64,000 nucleotides of DNA from a virus, in the IMG/VR virus record IMGVR_UViG_3300017917_005384, positions 62,001 through 126,000 of that record, one strand, 5' to 3'. The position numbers and the translations under genes are program-made. The notes below the pieces were generated by a model. It was given only the letters and a program-made list of their open reading frames with translations, made no database searches and was not told where the DNA came from. Numbering within the stretch: position 1 is the first letter of the stretch; the number at the start of each line of letters is the position of its first letter. Below, piece after piece: positions 1 through 9,266 of this stretch.

Positions 1-2
1 AA

Positions 3-1553
3 CAAGAATATATTAAATGTGCCATGGATCCGGTACATTTTTTTCGTAAATACTGTTACATTACCCACCCTGTAAAAGGAAGAGTATTATTCCATTTATA
101 CCCATTCCAAGAAGAAACATTAGGTAATTTTAGACAACATCGTTTCTCCATTATAAATAAATCCCGCCAGTTAGGTATTTCTACATTAGTAGCAGGATAT
201 GCTTTATGGACTATGTTGTTTAATAAAGATAAAACAGTATTATGTATAGCTACTAAACAAGAAACTGCTAAAGGTATGGTTGAAAAAGTACAGTTTATGT
301 ACAATAACTTACCTGCTTGGCTACGTGGAAATCAAAAACCATTATCTGATAATAAATTATCACTTAAATTAGCTAATAATTCTCAAATTGTAGCTACATC
401 TGCCGCTTCAGATGCTGGTCGTTCTTATGCAGTATCTTTATTACTAATAGATGAGGCTGCGTTTATTGAAGGTATTGATCGAATTTATACAAGTATTAAA
501 CCAACAATTGCTACTGGTGGAGGAATCATTGCATTGTCTTCTCCTAATGGTATTGGTAATTGGTTTCATAAAATGTATACTGAAGCCCAAATAGGAAAAA
601 ATGATTTTAAAGCTATAGAATTAAAATGGAATCTTCATCCTGATCGAGATGAAAAGTGGGAAGCAACAGAAAGAGCAAATATGTCACCACGTGAATTTGC
701 TCAAGAATATGATTGTGACTTCCTCGGCTCTGGGAATTCAGTAATTGAACCAGATAATTTATCTTTTTATGAACAAACCTTTATACAAGATCCTGTAGAA
801 CGTCGTTTTATGGGTGGTGATTTTTGGATTTGGCAGTACCCTGATTATACTAAATCTTATATTGTATGTGCTGACGTGGCTCGTGGTGATGGTAGTGACT
901 ATTCTGCGTTTCATGTCATTGATATTGAAGCATGTGAACAAGTTGCTGAGTATAAATCACAAATAGATACACGAACATACGGCAACATGCTTGTATCAGT
1001 AGCTAGTGAATATAACAATGCTCTACTAGTAGTAGAAAATGCAAATGTTGGTTGGGATGTAGTAAATACTATTATAGAAAAAGGATATCAAAATTTATAT
1101 TATTCACCTCGTGCATATGGTGAAATGCATATGGATAAATGGTTAGCTAAAATAGATAATGAACAAACTGTCCCTGGATTTACTACATCAGCTAAAACAA
1201 GACCTCTTGTTATCTCCAAAATGGAAGCGTATATTCGAGATAGAGTATTTACTTTTAGATCTAAACGATTATTAGAAGAATTAAGAGTATTCGTTTGGCA
1301 ACATGGTAAAGCTCAAGCACAAAGTGGATATAATGATGATTTAGTTATGTCATTAGGTATTGGATTATTTGCTAGAGATACAGGTGTTAAATTTCACCAA
1401 CAAGGTTTAGATTTAGCTCGTGCTTCTTTAGGTGGAATTTCTAATACTATTCATAATATGGGTAAAATGCCAATGTTATCAAATGGTCAATCTAATCCAT
1501 ATAAGATAGAAACACAACATGGTATTGAAGATATTACATGGTTGTTAGGTTAA
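3..1553 (+). CDS. terL: Large terminase subunit, T4 gp17-like (5' partial)
   Basis: Motor that pumps DNA into the prohead and cuts the concatemer. The ATPase domain shows Walker A KSRQLGIST (residues 46-54 counted from the ATG at 24), Walker B LLLIDEAAF (139-147) and the coupling motif SSPNGIGNW (172-180). The C-terminal RNase H-fold nuclease has acidic residues at D284/D289 (CADVARGDGSD), E338 and D439. The frame stays open to the left edge, and the residues before the ATG at 24 (QEYIKCA) continue the conserved start of this family, so the true start lies outside the window and that ATG is internal. A late-type promoter box follows the stop directly. Confidence 0.95.
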   Translation, partial: QEYIKCAMDPVHFFRKYCYITHPVKGRVLFHLYPFQEETLGNFRQHRFSIINKSRQLGISTLVAGYALWTMLFNKDKTVLCIATKQETAKGMVEKVQFMYNNLPAWLRGNQKPLSDNKLSLKLANNSQIVATSAASDAGRSYAVSLLLIDEAAFIEGIDRIYTSIKPTIATGGGIIALSSPNGIGNWFHKMYTEAQIGKNDFKAIELKWNLHPDRDEKWEATERANMSPREFAQEYDCDFLGSGNSVIEPDNLSFYEQTFIQDPVERRFMGGDFWIWQYPDYTKSYIVCADVARGDGSDYSAFHVIDIEACEQVAEYKSQIDTRTYGNMLVSVASEYNNALLVVENANVGWDVVNTIIEKGYQNLYYSPRAYGEMHMDKWLAKIDNEQTVPGFTTSAKTRPLVISKMEAYIRDRVFTFRSKRLLEELRVFVWQHGKAQAQSGYNDDLVMSLGIGLFARDTGVKFHQQGLDLARASLGGISNTIHNMGKMPMLSNGQSNPYKIETQHGIEDITWLLG

Positions 1554-1556
1554 TAA

Positions 1557-1564
1557 ATATTTAT
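1557..1564 (+). promoter_or_regulatory. Putative late promoter box ATATTTAT before portal gene
   Basis: The box ends 19 nt before the portal ATG. It sits in a perfect 18-bp palindrome (1550-1567) that begins two bases before the terminase stop ends. Confidence 0.55.
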
Positions 1565-1583
1565 TAATATAATAAAAATACAA

Positions 1584-3479
1584 ATGGCTGAACAAAATAC
1601 AGGCTTATTTAACAGATTAAAACGATTATTCTCTACAGATGTTATTATTAGAAATGTTGGAGGAAATCAATTAAAAACAATAGATGTTGATAGAATCCAA
1701 GCATACGGTAATGTTAAAACCAATGCTTTAATTGATAGATTCACCAAGTTACATCGCTATGGTGCTAACATGCCATACAACCCAACAATGAATTATCAAA
1801 CACTTCGCATTCAGTTATATACTGACTATGAAGCAATGGATACAGAATCAATTATTGCTTCTGCTCTTGATATTGTAGCTGATGAGTCTACTTTAAAAAA
1901 CGAAGCTGGAGAAATATTACAAATTAGAAGTGCTGATGAAAATACTCAACGTATTCTATATAATTTATTCTATGATGTGTTAAATATTGAATTTAACCTA
2001 TGGTTATGGATTCGAAATATGTGTAAATATGGTGATTTTTATTTACACCTTGAAATTGCTGAAAAATTTGGTGTTTACAATGTAACACCATTATCTGTTT
2101 ATGATATGGTACGTGAGGAAGGTGTAGATCCTCAAAATCCATCCTATGTGTGTTTTAGAATTGATCCTATGGTTATTGCAGCTGGTGGTATTAATTCACG
2201 TGTTAAGGATAGAGATGGTAAAATTAAATTTGAAAACTACGAGATAGCTCATTTTAGATTATTAACTGATGCTAACTATCTTCCTTATGGTAGATCATAT
2301 ATTGAACCTGCTCGTAAATCATACAAACAATATGTATTAATGAAAGATGCTATGTTATTACATCGCATCACTCGCGCCCCAGAAAAACGTATTTTCTACG
2401 TTGATATTGGAAATTTACCACCTAATGAGGTTGATGGATATATGGAAAGTTTAAAGCAAAAAATGCAAAAAACACCATTCATTGATCGCAATACAGGTGA
2501 ATATAATCTTCGTTATAACATGATGAATGTTATGGAAGACTTCTATATTCCACAACGTGGTGCTAACAGCAACACTAAAATAGACACATTAAAAGGTTTA
2601 GAATATAACGCTATTGATGATGTAAACTTTTTACGTGATGAAATGTTAGCTGCTCTTAAAGTACCTAAAGCATTCTTTGGTTTTGAAAAAGACTTGACTG
2701 GTAAGGCTACTTTAGCAGCTGAAGATATTCGTTTTGCTCGTACAGTAGAACGTATACAACGTATTGTTTTATCTGAACTATATAAAATAGCTTTAGTACA
2801 TTTATATACACAAGGATATGATGGTGTTTCATTAAGTAATTTTGAATTACATTTAACAACTCCTTCTATCATATATGAACAAGAAAAAATAGCATTATGG
2901 AAAGAAAAAATAGGATTAGCTAAAGATATCCAAGATTCTAAATTACTTCCTTCAGATTGGATTTATGATAATGTATTCCAATTTAGTGAAGATCAATATG
3001 ATGAATATCGTGACTTAATTATCGAAGACATGAAACGTACCTTCCGTTTATCTCAAATTGAAAACGAAGGTAATGACCCAGCTAAATCTGGTAAATCTTA
3101 TGGTACACCTCATGATTTAGCCTCATTGTATGGTAAAGGTAGAATGGGTACAGGTGAAATGGGAATTGTACCTCCAGGATATGATGAAAAAAATCCTGTT
3201 GGACGTCCTAAAGAAAAAACATCCATTATGGGTACACAACGTGACCCATTAGGTAAAGATAGATTAGGTAGTAATGAAATGGGTGCTTTATACACAGCTA
3301 ATATTCCTGGTAAAGGAGAAGAAAATGGTACACCAAAAGGAGGTTCACCTTTAGCATTAGCTGAATCTTTAAAATATAAAAATTTACTTAAAGAAATACG
3401 TACAGATATGGAAAAAAAACAAAACGTATTTGAACAGGAATCTTCATTATTAGACGAAAAAAATATTAAGAACATATAA
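1584..3479 (+). CDS. 20: Portal vertex protein, T4 gp20-like
   Basis: Forms the dodecameric portal at one head vertex, through which DNA enters and leaves and on which the prohead core assembles. Length (631 aa) and internal sequence fit the T4 gp20 group: an N-terminal wing region (GNVKTNALIDRFTKLHRYG, TDYEAMDTESIIASALDIVAD), a central stretch with WLWIRNMCKYGDFYLHLE, and the conserved segment EKRIFYVDIGNLPPNEVDGY followed by a clip/stem region. The C-terminal 130 residues are rich in Gly, Pro and Lys and probably disordered. It follows the terminase directly, as in T4, with a promoter box between them. No Shine-Dalgarno sequence precedes the ATG. Confidence 0.93.
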   Translation: MAEQNTGLFNRLKRLFSTDVIIRNVGGNQLKTIDVDRIQAYGNVKTNALIDRFTKLHRYGANMPYNPTMNYQTLRIQLYTDYEAMDTESIIASALDIVADESTLKNEAGEILQIRSADENTQRILYNLFYDVLNIEFNLWLWIRNMCKYGDFYLHLEIAEKFGVYNVTPLSVYDMVREEGVDPQNPSYVCFRIDPMVIAAGGINSRVKDRDGKIKFENYEIAHFRLLTDANYLPYGRSYIEPARKSYKQYVLMKDAMLLHRITRAPEKRIFYVDIGNLPPNEVDGYMESLKQKMQKTPFIDRNTGEYNLRYNMMNVMEDFYIPQRGANSNTKIDTLKGLEYNAIDDVNFLRDEMLAALKVPKAFFGFEKDLTGKATLAAEDIRFARTVERIQRIVLSELYKIALVHLYTQGYDGVSLSNFELHLTTPSIIYEQEKIALWKEKIGLAKDIQDSKLLPSDWIYDNVFQFSEDQYDEYRDLIIEDMKRTFRLSQIENEGNDPAKSGKSYGTPHDLASLYGKGRMGTGEMGIVPPGYDEKNPVGRPKEKTSIMGTQRDPLGKDRLGSNEMGALYTANIPGKGEENGTPKGGSPLALAESLKYKNLLKEIRTDMEKKQNVFEQESSLLDEKNIKNI

Positions 3480-3486
3480 TAACTAC

Positions 3487-3494
3487 ATATTTAT
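3487..3494 (+). promoter_or_regulatory. Putative late promoter box ATATTTAT
   Basis: Lies 21 nt before the ATG of the 283-aa head-region protein, in a 36-bp gap after the portal gene. Confidence 0.5.
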
Positions 3495-3515
3495 CGGTAG
3501 TGTATACTCATTCAT

Positions 3516-4367
3516 ATGAAAATCAAACATTCAAAATTCAAAAATACCGGTATATTATTTGAATTACTAGTACGCCAGATAGCATCGGATACTATATCCG
3601 GTAAAGATTCTGCTGCTATTAACTTAGTTAGAAAATATTTTTCTAAATCTGAATTAACTAAAGAACATAAGCTATATCAAGCTTTAATTAATACTAAAGT
3701 ATTAACTGAAAGTAAAGCAGAATCGTTAATTAATGCAACTTTAGAAATATCTTCTAGATTAAATCGTACTACTCTTCGTAAAGAAAAATACAATTTGATT
3801 AAAGATATTCGTGAAGCGTATGATATAGAAGAGTTTTTCAAAGCTAAAATTAACAATTATACACAATATGCGGCTGCATATAATTTAATTGAAACTCATA
3901 ATTCAACAGAATTTATTGATCCTTCTAATGTTATTGAAAATAAAATAACTTTACTTGAACATATTACTCGTAAAGAATTAAATAGAGATAATATTAAAGA
4001 TCGTGTATTAGAAGAATATGCTAGAATGGATAAAGGTACTCGTATTTTAGCATATAAAATATTGCTTGAAAAGTTCAATGAAAAGTATGGTAATATGTCA
4101 TCTGCTCAAAAAACAGTACTAAAAGAATATATTAACAATATATCTAATACAGTTAAATTACGTGAATTTGTTAACACTAACTATCTCAGTATTAAAAAAC
4201 GTTTAGTAGAATTAAACAAATCAGTAACAGATAAAACTACTCAAATTAAAATAAATGAAGTAATAAATTTGTTAAAACCATTGGATAAAAACCAAAACGT
4301 AAAGGACGACAATATTATAGCTTTACTTCAATTTCATCAGTTAATTGACGAATTAAACGCAGTATAA
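3516..4367 (+). CDS. Conserved head-region protein of unknown function
   Basis: A 283-aa, lysine-rich, mostly helical protein with no domain I can name. The start MKIKHSKFKNTGILFELLVRQ resembles conserved unknown proteins found next to the portal in marine T4-like phages (from memory, not searched). It has its own promoter box, and its stop overlaps the next ATG (TAATG), so the two are translationally coupled. By position between portal and protease it may be a prohead core or internal head component, the place taken by gp67/gp68 in T4. Confidence 0.6.
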   Translation: MKIKHSKFKNTGILFELLVRQIASDTISGKDSAAINLVRKYFSKSELTKEHKLYQALINTKVLTESKAESLINATLEISSRLNRTTLRKEKYNLIKDIREAYDIEEFFKAKINNYTQYAAAYNLIETHNSTEFIDPSNVIENKITLLEHITRKELNRDNIKDRVLEEYARMDKGTRILAYKILLEKFNEKYGNMSSAQKTVLKEYINNISNTVKLREFVNTNYLSIKKRLVELNKSVTDKTTQIKINEVINLLKPLDKNQNVKDDNIIALLQFHQLIDELNAV

Positions 4368-5062
4368 TGGGAAATTTGAAAGAATATATAAAATCATTAG
4401 TACGCAAAGAGTTAGAAGAACAATCTGCTACTGGTGCTATTGGTGTAGGTGCTGGTCCAATACAAACTCCAAAAGCTTTTGCTCCTAAAGGACAAAAGAA
4501 AAACAAAGCAACAAAATATGCTGAAAAAGAAGGATGGAAAGTAACTAAAGGTGAAACCACAATGCCTTCTGATTCTAAAGTAAGAGATTATAAATCACTT
4601 TGGCCTTCTGCTAAAAAGAAAAAAGTAAAAATTTATAATGAGCGTAGTAACTATGACCAAGCATCAAAATATGGTGCTGCTAGTGGATATACTGCTGCTA
4701 GTGGTTATACTGGTCCTAGTTTAGCTACTAAAGGTGGTGGATATTATGCAAGTGCTATAAAAGAAAATAATATGAATTTAAATAATATTGTTAAACAAGA
4801 ATTACTTAACGAAGTAACATACAACAAGTTCAAAAACGAAGTTAAATATAGAACTAAAGCTGAACAACTTCATAAAGCAATTCGTGAAGTAAAACGTAAA
4901 CTACAAGAAATAGATCGTATTGTTGAATACACACAACGTATGAAACAAGAATTAAGTGAAGGTGAAGGTATCCAATATTGGAACCGCACAAATAAAGCAG
5001 TAGCTACTATTTCAGAAATGGTAAATCATTTAAATAATAAAATTAAAAATTTAAATCAATAA
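4367..5062 (+). CDS. Basic head-region protein, possible internal or core protein
   Basis: A 231-aa Lys-rich protein, function not recognised. The N-terminus MGNLKEYIKSLVRKELEEQ is a charged helix with several L-x-E sites of the kind cut by T4-type prohead proteases, and a second site (LLNE) lies near residue 147. The middle is low complexity with a short tandem repeat (AASGYTAASGYT). The last 90 residues are predicted by eye to be coiled coil. Coupled by overlapping TAATG to genes on both sides, so it probably acts with them in prohead assembly. Confidence 0.55.
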   Translation: MGNLKEYIKSLVRKELEEQSATGAIGVGAGPIQTPKAFAPKGQKKNKATKYAEKEGWKVTKGETTMPSDSKVRDYKSLWPSAKKKKVKIYNERSNYDQASKYGAASGYTAASGYTGPSLATKGGGYYASAIKENNMNLNNIVKQELLNEVTYNKFKNEVKYRTKAEQLHKAIREVKRKLQEIDRIVEYTQRMKQELSEGEGIQYWNRTNKAVATISEMVNHLNNKIKNLNQ

Positions 5063-5190
5063 TGGCTAAAGCAAGAGGTTCAAACGATGTTAAAAAAGTA
5101 ACATTCGGTTCTCGTAAAAAAGGAAGTGCAAAAAAATCATATAATAAACATACACCTCGTCCTAAAAAATATCGTGGACAAGGTAGATAA
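5062..5190 (+). CDS. Small very basic protein (42 aa)
   Basis: Begins in a TAATG overlap with the upstream stop. The product, MAKARGSNDVKKVTFGSRKK and 22 further residues, is about one-third Lys/Arg with scattered Gly, which suggests nucleic-acid binding or a disordered head component. The tight coupling to neighbours and clean codon structure support a real gene. No family recognised; small head proteins are common at this place in T4-like phages. Confidence 0.6.
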   Translation: MAKARGSNDVKKVTFGSRKKGSAKKSYNKHTPRPKKYRGQGR

Positions 5191-5202
5191 AAATATATAA
5201 TA

Positions 5203-5667
5203 ATGACTGTTAAAGATCTACGTATATTAGTTAAAGAAGTATTAAAAGAAACAAAAACTTTAGGTGAAATAAGAATATCTCAACCTACTAAAAAACCCTA
5301 TGATCAAGTAATAGATATATCTTTAGAATATACAGGATGTAGTGAATATGGTGTTTTAATTGATGGTATGAAAAATAATGAAAACATAAGTGTACATATA
5401 TGCCTTGATGTTGAAGAATACTGGGAACCTGCTGAACCTCAAACACTATACTCACCCGGCACTGCAGGTGGTTTAACAGAATTAGAATTGGATATAATTA
5501 ATGGCACTATATATAATGAAACTAATACTCTTGACAGAACTTTAACTTCAGGAGAAATTGTAGCAATTAAAAGAGATAAAGCAGTAATGGATCATATTTA
5601 TCAACTTCTATTTGATGAAATATCAAATCGACCACAAGATGAACCTTATGATCCTTATGATTATTAA
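5203..5667 (+). CDS. Hypothetical head-region protein
   Basis: A 154-aa acidic protein of unknown function. The N-terminal helix MTVKDLRILVKEVLKETK resembles the leader-like helices of neighbouring genes and contains an L-K-E site at residues 14-16. The rest looks like a mixed alpha/beta globular domain ending in an Asp/Pro/Tyr-rich tail. It lies 12 nt after the small basic gene, inside the prohead cluster, and has no obvious ribosome binding site. Confidence 0.5.
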   Translation: MTVKDLRILVKEVLKETKTLGEIRISQPTKKPYDQVIDISLEYTGCSEYGVLIDGMKNNENISVHICLDVEEYWEPAEPQTLYSPGTAGGLTELELDIINGTIYNETNTLDRTLTSGEIVAIKRDKAVMDHIYQLLFDEISNRPQDEPYDPYDY

Positions 5668-5710
5668 ATATAATAAAAACATAATAACGTTAGACAATAA
5701 ATAAAATAAA

Positions 5711-6829
5711 ATGAAAAGCATTAAACAACAGTATATAGATTTAAAAGAAGGTAAAATGTCACAAGCAAACTTTATGCGTAATTTACGCATGACTTTACCT
5801 CAATATGTAACTAACGTAACTTCATATAATGATGCTGTTAAAATTCTTCGCAACAAAGGTATTTTAAATGAAAGTCTTATTAAGCAACTAGAACAAGGTA
5901 TTGAAGTAGAAAAAGAACACACTAGTGATGAAATTAAAGCTGCTGAAATTGCTTTAGATCATTTAAAAGAAAAACCTGACTATTATACTAAATTAAAAAA
6001 AGCCGGTTTAGAAGAAAATAAAAATTGGACTAACGCTAGCGGAAAAGAATTATATAGTCAATTTAAAGAAATTGATAACCTAAATAGCCAAGAAGTATTA
6101 ATTGGTATTGATTTTGAAATTGAACAAAATCATGAGTTATCTAAAGAAGAAGCTGTTAAGATTGTTATTAAAAATTTAAAGAAAAACCCATACTATTATA
6201 CTACTAGTTTAATGGCTGGTAAAAAATTTGAAGAAATACCCACTATTGGAAAATTAACACCTGGTTCTGATAAAATGAAAGAATTTAAAGGTGAAAACGA
6301 TGCTATTGATAAGGACAACATGATGAAACCTGTTAAAGGTATTGATAAACCTAAAAAAGACTCTGATAAAGGTGGTGAAAAAAATAAAATGGTTAAAAAT
6401 GTTTCTTCTATGTCTTTAGTTGCTAAAACATCTCGTGGTGTGCAAAAAATGGCTGCTACTGGTGAAAAAATGAAAACTATCAGAGAAGCAGAAGAAAAGA
6501 AAAATACAGATACATCTTCTAATACAAAAAGTGTACCTAGTACTATTTTTAGCAAAAATGCTAAGTTAAGTGCTAGTATTAGTAAATTAATGGATAAAGA
6601 TCCAAATGCTGTTAGTAAACAAAATAGACTTAAAGATATCATTCGTGAATTAATTAAGCAAGAAATGTATGATGGAATGGAACCAATGAGCCGTAAAGAA
6701 TTAGATGAAACTGATATATATGGTATTGCTGGTAATCCTGAAAAAGAAAAAGAAGCACGTCTTGCCTCTATAAAAAAATCTAAACCCTCTACAACAACAA
6801 CTAAAAGTACAAAAAAGCCTAAAAAATGA
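5711..6829 (+). CDS. Head-region protein with two DUF5661-like modules
   Basis: A 372-aa protein. Residues about 50-95 (GIEVEKEHTSDE, then ALDHLKEKPDYYTKL) look like the small helical family I know as DUF5661. A second, more diverged copy follows (GIDFEIEQNHELSKEEA, then NLKKNPYYYT), so the module appears duplicated. The remainder is Lys/Ser-rich and probably disordered. The N-terminus MKSIKQQYIDLKE fits a prohead protease site at L-K-E (11-13). The last codons overlap the protease gene (ATGA at 6826-6829), so the two are translationally coupled. A role as core or scaffold protein is inferred from position only. Confidence 0.55.
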   Translation: MKSIKQQYIDLKEGKMSQANFMRNLRMTLPQYVTNVTSYNDAVKILRNKGILNESLIKQLEQGIEVEKEHTSDEIKAAEIALDHLKEKPDYYTKLKKAGLEENKNWTNASGKELYSQFKEIDNLNSQEVLIGIDFEIEQNHELSKEEAVKIVIKNLKKNPYYYTTSLMAGKKFEEIPTIGKLTPGSDKMKEFKGENDAIDKDNMMKPVKGIDKPKKDSDKGGEKNKMVKNVSSMSLVAKTSRGVQKMAATGEKMKTIREAEEKKNTDTSSNTKSVPSTIFSKNAKLSASISKLMDKDPNAVSKQNRLKDIIRELIKQEMYDGMEPMSRKELDETDIYGIAGNPEKEKEARLASIKKSKPSTTTTKSTKKPKK

Positions 6830-7440
6830 AACAGCTTTTAATAGAACATATTCCCTTTAGTATAGCTAAACTTACTCTTACTGAAAGTAAGGGTGGTAGA
6901 ATGGTATTAGAAGGTAAACTGCAAGAAGCCGAACAAAAAAATGGTAACGGCCGTGTTTATCCTAGAGAAGTATTACAACGCGAAGTAGAAAAATATATTA
7001 AAGGGCCTATATCCCAAAACAATGCCCTAGGTGAACTAGACCATCCAGAATCATCTGTAATTAATTTATCTAACGTTTCTCATAATATTAAAAAAGTATG
7101 GTGGGATGATAATAATTTAATGGGTCGTTTAGAATTACTTAACACACCTTCTGGTAAAATTGCTATGGAATTAGTAAGCGCTGGTATTCCTTTAGGAATA
7201 TCATCTCGCGGTATGGGTAGCGTTAAGCAGCTAGGTGAAACAGTTGAAGTACAAGATGACTTTGAATTATTATGTTGGGATCTGGTATCTATACCCAGCA
7301 CACCAAATGCTTACATGCAACCTGTTGGTTCATTAAAAGAAGGCAAACAATTTAATACTATTACTAAAGACTATAGCAGAGTAAATTCACTTATTACAGA
7401 AATTATTTGCAGTCAAACTGGTATTTGTCCTTTATGTTAA
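6826..7440 (+). CDS. 21: Prohead core protease, T4 gp21-like
   Basis: Serine protease that matures the prohead by cutting scaffold, capsid protein and internal proteins after (L/I)-x-E. Recognised by GRVYP (43-47), GELDHP (69-74), the TPSGKI strand and GISSRGMGS (124-132). Candidate catalytic residues are H73, S126 or S127 and D152. At 204 aa it is close to T4 gp21 (212 aa). Its own N-terminus MKQLLIE offers an L-I-E self-cleavage site at residue 7. Its presence makes the (L/I)-x-E leaders of many small proteins in this window meaningful. It overlaps the upstream gene by 4 nt. Confidence 0.88.
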   Translation: MKQLLIEHIPFSIAKLTLTESKGGRMVLEGKLQEAEQKNGNGRVYPREVLQREVEKYIKGPISQNNALGELDHPESSVINLSNVSHNIKKVWWDDNNLMGRLELLNTPSGKIAMELVSAGIPLGISSRGMGSVKQLGETVEVQDDFELLCWDLVSIPSTPNAYMQPVGSLKEGKQFNTITKDYSRVNSLITEIICSQTGICPLC

Positions 7441-7510
7441 TGTAAAGACTTTGAAATATTTTATTGGCTTTTACTTCTATCATATATCTTATTAGGAAAT
7501 AGATCACATT

Positions 7511-8194
7511 GTGACACTACAGCAAATAAAACAGTTTTATAAAGCATATAAGCAACAAGTTCTTGATGAAATGCAAGAATACTATGATGCTCCTCTACAA
7601 CATATAGAAAGGATAGAATATAATAAGTGGATAGCCTATGAAAATAATATAAAAGTTAATTTTGTATTTATGCGGCGTTTTGGTAATGATTTATATAAGC
7701 TACCTAATATAATCGATAAAAATCAAATAAAAGAGTATTATGAACGTTCATGGAGTTGGGACGAAACAACTCCCGAAAATGAACGAAACGCTAAAAATTT
7801 CCTTAGAGTAATAGGTACTAGTTTTAAAATAACCCAACAATTTTTTCAAGATAAACCTAACTGTAAAATTTTACTATTTACCTCATTAACAAAAGGCCAT
7901 AATAGTATATATAGCAATCCATCTAGATATAGCAAAAAACTAATATCAATATTAGGAGACCAATATCATTATATATCAGACCCAGATAACTTTAGGTACT
8001 GGATTATAAATAAAGATGTAATAAACTATAAAAACCAAAATCATATAAATATACGAATGGAAATGTTAGGAGAAAATATGGATGAAGCTATCAAATATTG
8101 GTATTATCCTCTAAAATATTCCTCAACTTCTTTAAATGTAAAAATTAAAGCTAAAATAAAGCAAAAAATATTAAGAGAAATATACATAAAATAA
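7511..8194 (+). CDS. Hypothetical protein with GTG start
   Basis: A 227-aa, Tyr/Asn/Lys-rich protein that I do not recognise. The frame is closed upstream by TAG at 7493; the first good start is the GTG at 7511, since there is no early in-frame ATG. A 70-bp gap separates it from the protease gene, with no clear promoter box. It ends 60 nt before the next unit, which has its own box. Composition is more AT-rich than the neighbouring head genes, so it may be an inserted accessory gene. Confidence 0.5.
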   Translation: MTLQQIKQFYKAYKQQVLDEMQEYYDAPLQHIERIEYNKWIAYENNIKVNFVFMRRFGNDLYKLPNIIDKNQIKEYYERSWSWDETTPENERNAKNFLRVIGTSFKITQQFFQDKPNCKILLFTSLTKGHNSIYSNPSRYSKKLISILGDQYHYISDPDNFRYWIINKDVINYKNQNHINIRMEMLGENMDEAIKYWYYPLKYSSTSLNVKIKAKIKQKILREIYIK

Positions 8195-8231
8195 AATTAA
8201 TCGCGATTTTTAATATTTACATATATTTATA
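8193..8231 (+). repeat. 39-bp direct repeat, copy 1
   Basis: Matches 9266-9304 with a single A/G difference. It includes the 10-bp palindrome AATCGCGATT (8199-8208) and ends with the promoter box at 8223-8230. Starts inside the stop region of the GTG-start gene. Confidence 0.85.
8223..8230 (+). promoter_or_regulatory. Putative late promoter box ATATTTAT
   Basis: Lies 23 nt before the ATG at 8254, at the right end of repeat copy 1, and would drive the two leader-bearing paralogues. Confidence 0.55.
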
Positions 8232-8253
8232 TCAAACATATCAAAAAAATAAA

Positions 8254-8670
8254 ATGGCCCAATTAATTAACGAAGCAAAAAGAATGCAATTTTTAGCTGG
8301 AATTATTACTGAATCTCAAATAAATGAATTAAATGAACCTGAAAAGGAACTAGTTGATGTTATTTTAGGTGAAGGTATTAATGAAGGAAAATTTAATCCT
8401 AAAGAAATATTAGCTAAATTAATAGCTGTAGCTAAAAAAGGTTTACTTACTGCTACTATTTTATCTACTGTTTTAGCATCTTGTAATTTTGGTCCATCTG
8501 TTGATGAAACTATTAAGAATAGAGTAGAACAACATAAAATTATAAATAGTATGGAATTAGACCAATGGAAAAGAGATGAAACTTTTAAAAATAAAATGGA
8601 TAGCCTTAAACAAGATTTAAAAGCAATTGAATATCAATCTGGACTTTCTAATCCTAAAAATCCTTTCTAA
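8254..8670 (+). CDS. Leader-bearing protein with internal lipobox
   Basis: A 138-aa protein of unknown function. Its N-terminus, MAQLINEAKR followed by MQFLAGIITE, is shared in pattern with the next gene and holds candidate prohead-protease sites at I-N-E (residue 7) and I-T-E (20). Residues 57-77 form a basic then hydrophobic stretch ending LASC (74-77), a good lipobox, but far from the start; it would be N-terminal only after removal of the leader. The C-terminal 60 residues are charged and helical. Either a packaged protein that becomes a lipoprotein after processing, or the lipobox is coincidental. Confidence 0.6.
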   Translation: MAQLINEAKRMQFLAGIITESQINELNEPEKELVDVILGEGINEGKFNPKEILAKLIAVAKKGLLTATILSTVLASCNFGPSVDETIKNRVEQHKIINSMELDQWKRDETFKNKMDSLKQDLKAIEYQSGLSNPKNPF

Positions 8671-8672
8671 GT

Positions 8673-9266
8673 ATGTTAATAAAAGAAGCAAAACGATTAC
8701 AACAATTAGCTGGTATCATTACTGAAGCTGAGCAAGTTGATAGTGCTGAACAAGCCGCTGAAAAAGGATTAATAGATTTTTTAGGAGACATTAAATCAGC
8801 AGCATCAACTATCAAACCATCTCCTAAAGATGGAAAAATACAAGAAGGACTTTTAACATTATTTGCCATCACTGCTGGTGCTCCAGGTTTATTAAATTTA
8901 CTAGGTAAAGGAGCTGATTTAATAGGTCAATATTTTTCACAAGGTAATGTAACTTCTACTAAAGTAGGAGCAGCTTTACAAAAAGCAGGACATAGCTTAG
9001 AACATAAGTATATTGAAGCAATTGCCTTTCTATTAAAAAAAGCATATCCTAAAGATTATGGAAATCAAGATCCATTTGATAAATCATCTCCATTACACGA
9101 TACAGCTCATGGAATTTATGCTGCTATACTAGCAGCGGCCGCTGTGGGATCAGGAATAGAAGCAACTAATGCTGTTAATTTAATTGTAAAAGGATTAGAA
9201 GGAGGAGCAGCAGCTTTTAAAACAGCTGAAGTTGTACAATTAGTACAAAAAATAACAACCGTTTAA
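8673..9266 (+). CDS. Leader-bearing paralogue with hydrophobic segments
   Basis: A 197-aa protein beginning MLIKEAKRLQ then QLAGIITEAE, clearly related over the first 20 residues to the gene just upstream, with L/I-x-E sites at residues 5 and 18. After the leader the two proteins differ. This one has two hydrophobic Ala/Gly/Leu-rich segments (about residues 56-80 and 150-180) that could insert in membranes or pack as helices. It lies 2 nt after the upstream stop and is followed by repeat copy 2. Candidate internal head protein; a holin-like role is less likely given the leader. Confidence 0.55.
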   Translation: MLIKEAKRLQQLAGIITEAEQVDSAEQAAEKGLIDFLGDIKSAASTIKPSPKDGKIQEGLLTLFAITAGAPGLLNLLGKGADLIGQYFSQGNVTSTKVGAALQKAGHSLEHKYIEAIAFLLKKAYPKDYGNQDPFDKSSPLHDTAHGIYAAILAAAAVGSGIEATNAVNLIVKGLEGGAAAFKTAEVVQLVQKITTV

